The notes under the pieces were generated by a model. That model saw nothing but the letters and a program-made list of their open reading frames with translations. It was not told where the DNA came from and searched no databases. A program made the translations under genes and the position numbers. A stretch of DNA of 33,552 nucleotides from Bacteroidota bacterium (GTDB taxonomy: Bacteria > Bacteroidota > Bacteroidia > UKL13-3): assembly GCA_947459415.1 (NCBI GenBank), contig CANHDN010000012.1, forward strand, positions 1-33,552. Direction: 5' to 3'. Positions 27,213-33,552 of the stretch are shown in pieces (the stretch's first letter is position 1; every line of letters begins with the position of its first letter).

Positions 27213-27854
27213 ATGCAAATTAATGAATCCACAGCAGCAAAGATAGCAGAATATTTACTGCAGATAAAAGCAATTAAGTTACAACCGAATAATCCATTCA
27301 CATGGGCTTCTGGTTTAAAATCTCCAATTTATAGCGATAATAGACTTTCGCTCTCTCATCCGCTAATTCGGACATTTATTAAAGATTCTTTAGCACATGA
27401 AATAAAAAAAACCTACCCTCAAGTGGAGGCTATCATTGGTGTTGCAACTGCAGGTATCGCTCCGGGTGCTTTGGTAGCAGATGCACTTAATTTACCATTT
27501 GGTTATGTTAGGTCTGAACCCAAAAAGCACGGAATGGGCAAACAGGTAGAAGGTGACATTCATCCAGACATGGCTGTAGTGGTAATAGAAGATTTGGTTT
27601 CAACAGGTAAAAGTAGTTTACAGGCTGTAAGTACCCTTCGTGAGTTTGGTTCAGAGGTTTTAGGTTTGGCAAGTATATTTACCTATGGTTTGCAAATTGC
27701 AACAGATAATTTTGCCGCTGCCAACTGCGAACTTATTTCGCTCTGTAATTATGATGCATTAATTGAAACTGCGGTTGCAAAAGGTTATGTGAATGAATCT
27801 GATTTGATGGTTTTAAAATCTTGGCGAACAAATCCCGAGGCTTTCGGAAAATAA
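27213..27854 (+). CDS. pyrE: Orotate phosphoribosyltransferase
   Basis: 'FTWASGLKSPIYSDNRLSLSHP', 'GVATAGIAPGALVAD', 'VVVIEDLVSTGKSSLQAV'. Confidence 0.95.
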   Translation: MQINESTAAKIAEYLLQIKAIKLQPNNPFTWASGLKSPIYSDNRLSLSHPLIRTFIKDSLAHEIKKTYPQVEAIIGVATAGIAPGALVADALNLPFGYVRSEPKKHGMGKQVEGDIHPDMAVVVIEDLVSTGKSSLQAVSTLREFGSEVLGLASIFTYGLQIATDNFAAANCELISLCNYDALIETAVAKGYVNESDLMVLKSWRTNPEAFGK

Positions 27855-27860
27855 ATTTTT

Positions 27861-28607
27861 GTGGCATTAAAATTATCTAAACATCCGCTAAAAGCTGCTT
27901 ATGCCATTTATTTTGGCTTAACAACAGTGTTATGGTTCATTCTGTTATATCCCCTCATATATTTTGCGCTGAGTAATGCTAAACGCTATCGCTTTGGTCA
28001 TTTACTTAGGAAGTTTTGGGGGAAAATGTTGTTGCTATTTAATTTTGTAAAAGTTAAAACTACTTACGAAGAACCATTGGATACAAGCAGGTCATACATG
28101 ATTGTTCCTAATCATACTTCTCAAATAGATATCATTACACTCACTGTAAAATTGCCATTATTTTTTAATTTTATGGCAAAGGCAGAATTAGAGCGTGTGC
28201 CATTTTTTGGAATTTGGTTTAGAACCATTGATATTGCAGTAGACAGAAAAGATGCTAGAAAAGCGGCCTTAAGTTATAGAAAGGCCCTAAATTGGATCGA
28301 CCAAGGAAATAGTATGGTAATTTTTCCTGAGGGAACCATATCCAACCAGGTCCCTAAACTTATTAAATTTAAAGATGGTCCGTTTAGAATTGCCATAGAA
28401 AAACAAATTCCTCTTTTACCCATAACCATCATTGGAAACTGGGAAGTGCTACCAGATCAGGGTGTGTTTGAGGGAAGACCAGGGTTTGTAAGTCAATTCG
28501 TTCACAAGCCAATTGAAACAAAAGGGCTTACCTTAGCAGATATTGATCAATTAAAAGAACAAGTTTTTAATGTAATAAATCATAAATTGCAGGCGCATGG
28601 ATATTAA
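27861..28607 (+). CDS. 1-acyl-sn-glycerol-3-phosphate acyltransferase (PlsC-like)
   Basis: 'VPNHTSQIDIITL' (HX4D-type) and 'MVIFPEGTIS'; GTG start. Confidence 0.92.
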   Translation: MALKLSKHPLKAAYAIYFGLTTVLWFILLYPLIYFALSNAKRYRFGHLLRKFWGKMLLLFNFVKVKTTYEEPLDTSRSYMIVPNHTSQIDIITLTVKLPLFFNFMAKAELERVPFFGIWFRTIDIAVDRKDARKAALSYRKALNWIDQGNSMVIFPEGTISNQVPKLIKFKDGPFRIAIEKQIPLLPITIIGNWEVLPDQGVFEGRPGFVSQFVHKPIETKGLTLADIDQLKEQVFNVINHKLQAHGY

Positions 28608-28881
28608 TAATGAAACCATAAATCATTTAGCAGATTTAGCTAAATTAGATTTTACTGAGGCTGAAAAGGATGATTTAAAAACCAATTTAGGTAGAATTTT
28701 ATCATACTGCGAAAAGTTAAATGAGGTAAATACTGATGGGGTAGAACCATTAATTTTTATGAGTGAGCATGTAAATATGTTACGAGATGACGTAGCTGAT
28801 GTAACGCACTCAAAAAAAGATGCTTTATTAAATGCCCCAGCAAAAGATAGTGATTATTTCCGTGTTCCTAAATTTAGATAA
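28597..28881 (+). CDS. gatC: Asp-tRNA(Asn)/Glu-tRNA(Gln) amidotransferase subunit GatC
   Basis: '[45 protein letters not shown]...LRDDVA'. Confidence 0.95.
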   Translation: MDINNETINHLADLAKLDFTEAEKDDLKTNLGRILSYCEKLNEVNTDGVEPLIFMSEHVNMLRDDVADVTHSKKDALLNAPAKDSDYFRVPKFR

Positions 28882-28883
28882 TA

Positions 28884-29570
28884 ATGGAAGATTCCGTTAT
28901 TGAAATAAAAGGTATTGGTAAAACCTACCGAATTGGAGAGGTGGTTGTAAATGCATTACGTGAAGTAGATTTACAAATTAAAAAAGGGGAGTATGTGGCC
29001 CTCATGGGGCCATCAGGTTCTGGTAAATCTACCCTCATGAATGTCTTGGGTTGCCTAGATACACCCTCACGCGGTAAATACTTTTTAAATGGCACAGATG
29101 TTAGCAATATGACAGACAATGCCCTTGCCGAAATTAGAAATAAAGAGATAGGATTTATTTTTCAAACCTTTAATTTATTGGCAAGAAATACTTCTTTAGA
29201 TAATGTAGCATTGCCTCTGGTATATGCGGGTATCCCTAAAAAAGACAGGATTTTGAAAGCAGAAATTGCACTTAAAAGTGTGGGTTTAGGTGATCGAATG
29301 GATCATAAGCCTAATGAGCTTTCTGGCGGGCAAAGGCAGCGGGTTGCCATTGCGCGTGCCCTAGTAAATAACCCATCTATTATTTTGGCTGATGAACCAA
29401 CTGGTAATTTAGATTCTAAAACTTCTTATGAAATTATGGAGTTAATAGAGAAAATACATGAGGCCGGGAATACTGTCATTATAGTAACCCACGAAGAAGA
29501 TATTGCCAAAAGAGCTAAACGAATTGTGCGTTTACGTGATGGCTTAATAGAATCTGATCAAGCTAACTAA
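28884..29570 (+). CDS. ABC transporter ATP-binding protein (LolD/MacB-like)
   Basis: '[30 protein letters not shown]', '[35 protein letters not shown]'. Confidence 0.93.
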   Translation: MEDSVIEIKGIGKTYRIGEVVVNALREVDLQIKKGEYVALMGPSGSGKSTLMNVLGCLDTPSRGKYFLNGTDVSNMTDNALAEIRNKEIGFIFQTFNLLARNTSLDNVALPLVYAGIPKKDRILKAEIALKSVGLGDRMDHKPNELSGGQRQRVAIARALVNNPSIILADEPTGNLDSKTSYEIMELIEKIHEAGNTVIIVTHEEDIAKRAKRIVRLRDGLIESDQAN

Positions 29571-30406
29571 TTTAATTGACAGGAGAAGTAAAAGCATTTT
29601 TTAAATTCTTTTGCAAGGCTTGGTTTGTTTTCAAAAATACCAAATAGAGTAGATCCACTTCCGCTCATCGCCGAATAGATAGCTCCATATTCGTATAAGC
29701 TATTTTTAATATTTTCAAGTTCTGGGTACTTTGGAAATAAACTCATCTCAAAATCGTTTACTAGTTTCTCTTTCCAAGTTTCAATGGGTTGATCCAATAT
29801 GGAAGGTATTGCTAAATCTTCATACTCTGCCCAAGTATCTCTGGGTTTTATTTGCGAAAAAGCCTCTGCCGTATTTATATGAATAGGAGGGGTTACCAAT
29901 GCAATCCAATAGCCTTTTAGATTCAGTGGAATTGGATGTAGTACCTCACCTCTGCCAGACGCCACACAGGCCTGCTTATATAGAAAAAATGCACAATCAC
30001 TGCCCAATTGGGCCGCATAATGTAATTGTTTTTCTATCGGAATTTCAAGTTTAAAATATTCATTTATTAATTGTATGGCAAATGCGCCATCGCTAGAGCC
30101 GCCGCCCAAACCTGCTCCCATAGGAATGTTTTTAAAAAGGCAGAATGTAGCAGGTTTGAGGAGGTAATCTTTGGCAATAAGTTGGTAGGCTTTATAGATT
30201 AAATTTTGATCCAAATTCCCTTTTACTGGCAGGCCTTCTAAGCGTATTTGCACAGGTTCCGTTTGCTCTGAATTTCCTTCAATTATTTCAAGGGCATCGC
30301 AGAGTGGAATAGGGTAAAAAACCGTTTCTAGGTTATGAAAGCCATCTGCTCTTTTATGCAAGATATGAAGACCTAAATTTATTTTACAATGCGGAAATAC
30401 AATCAT
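29567..30406 (-). CDS. ispE: 4-(cytidine 5'-diphospho)-2-C-methyl-D-erythritol kinase
   Basis: '[26 protein letters not shown]', '[19 protein letters not shown]', '[13 protein letters not shown]'. Confidence 0.95.
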   Translation of the reverse strand: MIVFPHCKINLGLHILHKRADGFHNLETVFYPIPLCDALEIIEGNSEQTEPVQIRLEGLPVKGNLDQNLIYKAYQLIAKDYLLKPATFCLFKNIPMGAGLGGGSSDGAFAIQLINEYFKLEIPIEKQLHYAAQLGSDCAFFLYKQACVASGRGEVLHPIPLNLKGYWIALVTPPIHINTAEAFSQIKPRDTWAEYEDLAIPSILDQPIETWKEKLVNDFEMSLFPKYPELENIKNSLYEYGAIYSAMSGSGSTLFGIFENKPSLAKEFKKCFYFSCQLN

Positions 30407-30418
30407 CTTTGAGTGTTT

Positions 30419-31456
30419 TTAAGTACTATACCAATCACAAATTGGAGCTATAAATTCTGGAGCTTTGTTATCATTGAATTGGTCTAAAAAAGGTCTATTG
30501 ATAGGAGCTTGAATCTGATTTAAAATGAGGTACATGGCATTTACTACAGTAGGAGGAGGCATTGTATTGTTGCCAAACTCCCTTGTTTTAAAATGTTCGA
30601 TTTGATTATTTATAGGTCTGCTTCCAATCATGAAGGCATTTGAACCACGCAATAAATCACCTAATCCACCTTTGTTAAATCCAATAACTTGCGTTCCAAC
30701 CAACAAGCTTTCATGTGCTATCCTATTCCAACCTTCTTCAATGGCAGGCATGGCAAGGGTGTATTCACTTTCTGCCATGTGTTGCAAATATTCATCGTGA
30801 TTATTAAAATAAATCACTTTATAATAGGCGCTCTCATATACTTTTTTGGGGTCATTTGTACTAAAATAACAGAAATACCCTCTTACAAATAATTGTTCTG
30901 CTAAATAGAATAATTCCGCACTATTTTTAAATGAAACCTGACCCAAATGTATTTGCTTCTTTTTAGATGAACCTATGAACTTTTCGTACAGATTGGGCTG
31001 GAATAAATTGGGGAAATAAAATACCTTTTTAAGTTTAAACTCCTTCTCAAAATAGCTTTTCCAATAGGGAGCCACAGCTATAAAGGCTAGCTTTTTACTT
31101 GGAATAAATAAAGAAATACGAATAAGAATTTGGTAATATGTTTTTAGAAATTTACTCTTTTTATCTTTCTCGTCAAAGTAATGCCAAACCACTAACGTTT
31201 TTCTGTTACTAAAAATATTTTTTAATATACTGGGTAAAGCCAATCTGCTAACGCAAATATTTAGTTCTGCATCAGACATTTTAAATGCCCAATGCAATAG
31301 CTTAACGTGGGCCTGTAGGTTTTCAAAATATTGCCATTGTCTTAATTCATGGAGTTCAATAGCTAAAGCTTTCGATAATTTTTCTGCCAGGTTTTTCTCA
31401 TGCAAATATCCGCCGGTAACTTGGGGGCCATGACTAATATAATTGAGTTTGATCAA
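30419..31456 (-). CDS. GT-B-type glycosyltransferase (GT4-like)
   Basis: 'HGPQVTGGYLHEKNLAEKL' N-terminus; C-terminal 'PAIEEGWNRIAHESLLVGTQVIGFNKGGLGDLL' donor-binding region. Confidence 0.75.
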   Translation of the reverse strand: MIKLNYISHGPQVTGGYLHEKNLAEKLSKALAIELHELRQWQYFENLQAHVKLLHWAFKMSDAELNICVSRLALPSILKNIFSNRKTLVVWHYFDEKDKKSKFLKTYYQILIRISLFIPSKKLAFIAVAPYWKSYFEKEFKLKKVFYFPNLFQPNLYEKFIGSSKKKQIHLGQVSFKNSAELFYLAEQLFVRGYFCYFSTNDPKKVYESAYYKVIYFNNHDEYLQHMAESEYTLAMPAIEEGWNRIAHESLLVGTQVIGFNKGGLGDLLRGSNAFMIGSRPINNQIEHFKTREFGNNTMPPPTVVNAMYLILNQIQAPINRPFLDQFNDNKAPEFIAPICDWYST

Positions 31457-31493
31457 AAGATTTTAACTTGATTGGTTTGCAAAATACAAAAAG

Positions 31494-32222
31494 CTACTCA
31501 TTTGTTTCTGGTTCTTTTTCATTGATCCATTTTGTATAAGGCATGAGGCCTTCTTTTTTTATTGCTGTAAAAGGAAACCAACCATTATTTTCTTGTTTAA
31601 TGAGAACCTCTACAGCATTTGGGTCTGGAAATAATTTATAATCAAATTTGAGGTTTTTTACCGCCAAGTATCCAGTGTAGTAATAGGTGAATTGATGAGC
31701 TTTAGCAAAGTCAATTTTCCGTAACATGAGATATTTACCTAGGCTATATTTTTTATAATCTGGGTCATAAAAGTTAAGGTTACCTGTTATACTGTTTCCT
31801 CCTACATCAAAATAACCTGCAGCAATAAGTTTTGTTTTATCTCTAATTTCAATGAGTCCGGAATTAAACCTGCAATGTTCTTCATCACCTACTAAAAAGT
31901 GTTCAATACTTTCATGGGCATCAAATTTCATGAAATTGCGGTAACGTACATATAATTCGTCTAATTCAATGCTATACTTAGCTAGTCCAATATACACACT
32001 AAAATTCTTATTTAATTTCCATATTTTATGGTCTCTTGGACTGTCTAATTTTTGGATAATTGTTCGAAGCCAAAACACATCAAACATGCATAAGGTATCT
32101 GTATCAAAATAATCGTCTGTGGTAAATAAATTCCGTTGCATTCGATAATATCCATTTTCTAAATAATGGTCGAATAAACCACCATACATGTCAATGGGTT
32201 TTTCTATTGCTTGTTGATTCAT
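31494..32222 (-). CDS. Divergent arginyl/leucyl-tRNA-protein transferase family protein (ATE/Bpt-like)
   Basis: C-terminal half 'KLIAAGYFDVGGNSITGNLNFYDPDYKKYSLGKYLMLRKIDFAKAHQFTYYYTGYLAVKNLKFDYK' matches the ATE core (LIAV..D....FYDPDY..SLG...L..I.F....YLGY......YK); N-terminal 'ENGYYRMQRNLF' resembles 'xxGFRRSGxxxY'. Confidence 0.75.
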   Translation of the reverse strand: MNQQAIEKPIDMYGGLFDHYLENGYYRMQRNLFTTDDYFDTDTLCMFDVFWLRTIIQKLDSPRDHKIWKLNKNFSVYIGLAKYSIELDELYVRYRNFMKFDAHESIEHFLVGDEEHCRFNSGLIEIRDKTKLIAAGYFDVGGNSITGNLNFYDPDYKKYSLGKYLMLRKIDFAKAHQFTYYYTGYLAVKNLKFDYKLFPDPNAVEVLIKQENNGWFPFTAIKKEGLMPYTKWINEKEPETNE

Positions 32223-32335
32223 ATTTTAATTACTTTACAATGTTAGTTAAAAAATGAATTGTATCCATATGCTTCCCTATTAATCTACCTCAATTTAGTT
32301 TATTATTGTGAACTTAATCGATGAGTCAAACCAGC

Positions 32336-33552
32336 ATGAAATTTAGTTGTAAACCATTATTTTTATTCTTACTTATTTTAGTTTCATTGAACACCCGTGC
32401 AACCCATGTAATCGGTTCAGAAATCACCTATTCATGCACTAATACACCGCAGGTTTATAGGGTTCAGTTTAAGATTTATAGGGATTGCTTTGGTATACAA
32501 ATGTGTGCTAATTGTCCCAATTCTTTGAGTCCGGCTTGTGCCATTAATCTTCAATTAACGGGCGCAGAGATTCCTGCTGGTTCTAATTTACCACCTAGTA
32601 CTTGTGTTGGACAAAATTTCGGAACGCAAGCAGTAACCGTGGTTACGGCAGTTAGCGGTTTTGATGTGGTGCAATTATGCGATTTGCAAAAAACAGTTTG
32701 CTCCAATTGCGGGACGCGTTCTCCGGGTACGTTTACCCCGGGAATTGAAGTATATGTTTTTGAAGGTAATATAAATTTAGCTAGCATTCCAAGCAGTTGT
32801 TGTTTGGTAAATATTGGTTATTCTAGTTGTTGCAGAAACAACGCAATCTCTACATTGGTTTCTCCAGGTGGTCTTAATTTTTATTCTCAGGTTACCATTA
32901 ATAGATGCACCACGCCATGTAATGGCGGACCCATATTCACAAACCCTCCCGTTTTTTTGGCATGTGCTTCGCAAGAATTTATGACAAATTTAGGGGCTAT
33001 AGACCCAGAAGGCGATTCATTGAGTTATTCATTTGGACGTTCATTAACGGCATCAAATACTCTGGCGCCATATATTTCGCCTTTCAGTCCAACTGTGCCT
33101 TTTCCTTATGCGGGTTATCCCAATCAATTTCCGCCAAATGATACCCAAGGGATTCATATTAACCCAGTAACAGGAGATATTAGGTTTAGACCAGTTGGTG
33201 AATTTGTAAGTAATTTAGTAATTGAGGTAAGGCAATGGAAAACGATTGCAGGTTTGCCAACGCTAATGGGAATTAGCACGCGAGATGCTCAGTTTTACAG
33301 CAGAAATTGTGCAAGCAATACTAGGCCTCAATTGCAAGTATTTACAGGTGATAATGCCATAAAAGACACTGCACATTTTGCCGTTTGTACTGGTAATAAA
33401 ATATGTTTTACCATTAGTGCCACAGATAGTTTAGCGGCTTGGGATACCACTAACTTAAGCTGGAACGCGCCACTGGCCATAACGGCAAAAGGTGCCACTT
33501 TTAAAAAGCTTTATGCAGATAGTTTGCGCGCTATAAGCGGACCAAAATACGA
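32336..33552 (+). CDS. Large Cys-rich secreted surface protein (T9SS/gliding-motility-associated type), 3' truncated by window edge
   Basis: ATG at 32336 (alternative in-frame ATG 32321); signal peptide 'MKFSCKPLFLFLLILVSLNTRA'; 'THVIGSEITYSCTNTPQVYRVQFKIYRDCFG' is typical of the N-terminus of giant Bacteroidota surface proteins; no stop through 33552. Not in the ORF track. Confidence 0.85.
   Translation, partial: MKFSCKPLFLFLLILVSLNTRATHVIGSEITYSCTNTPQVYRVQFKIYRDCFGIQMCANCPNSLSPACAINLQLTGAEIPAGSNLPPSTCVGQNFGTQAVTVVTAVSGFDVVQLCDLQKTVCSNCGTRSPGTFTPGIEVYVFEGNINLASIPSSCCLVNIGYSSCCRNNAISTLVSPGGLNFYSQVTINRCTTPCNGGPIFTNPPVFLACASQEFMTNLGAIDPEGDSLSYSFGRSLTASNTLAPYISPFSPTVPFPYAGYPNQFPPNDTQGIHINPVTGDIRFRPVGEFVSNLVIEVRQWKTIAGLPTLMGISTRDAQFYSRNCASNTRPQLQVFTGDNAIKDTAHFAVCTGNKICFTISATDSLAAWDTTNLSWNAPLAITAKGATFKKLYADSLRAISGPKY

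Noticed and set aside
32551-32974. Two minus-strand ORFs (32551-32787, 32777-32974)
   Set aside because: Antisense shadows of the longer + strand surface-protein ORF; low-complexity Cys/Thr/Pro-rich translations with no recognizable features.
1-33552. CRISPR arrays, IS elements, prophage, tRNA/rRNA genes
   Set aside because: No regularly spaced repeats, transposase motifs, phage genes, or tRNA-like cloverleaf/TPsiC sequences were noticed by eye; tRNAscan-SE and similar tools would be needed to be certain.

Overview
This is a low-GC Bacteroidota chromosomal window. TAnnTTTG-type -7 boxes, a PorU2-like C25 protein, a DUF3276/PUR protein and the nusB-DUF1573-yajC-coaE order all support that lineage. 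Most of it is housekeeping: pfkA, a leucine-dehydrogenase-like gene, nusB, yajC, coaE, a UvrD/PcrA helicase, an M20 peptidase, polX, a beta-CASP hydrolase, rsmD, coaD, pyrE, gatC, a LolD-like ATPase, ispE, and several glycosyltransferases and methyltransferases. I saw no CRISPR array, IS element, prophage, rRNA or tRNA, and I cannot claim a clear new multi-gene system. The best leads are: (1) an intergenic unit at about 20773-21012 with its own promoter, at least two internal hairpins and a strand-specific intrinsic terminator, a good candidate for a ~205-nt structured ncRNA; (2) a divergent arginyl/leucyl-tRNA-protein transferase (ATE/Bpt family, N-degron) at 31494-32222 that has lost most of the family's Cys cluster; (3) a PolX with an apparently destroyed polymerase triad but an intact PHP nuclease site; (4) a large Cys-rich surface-protein ORF running off the right edge (32336 to end) that the ORF track omits. 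Smaller observations cover degenerate active-site residues in PfkA and an ABC exporter, regulatory hairpins, and head-to-head start codons. Family assignments are from recognition of motifs; no searches were run.
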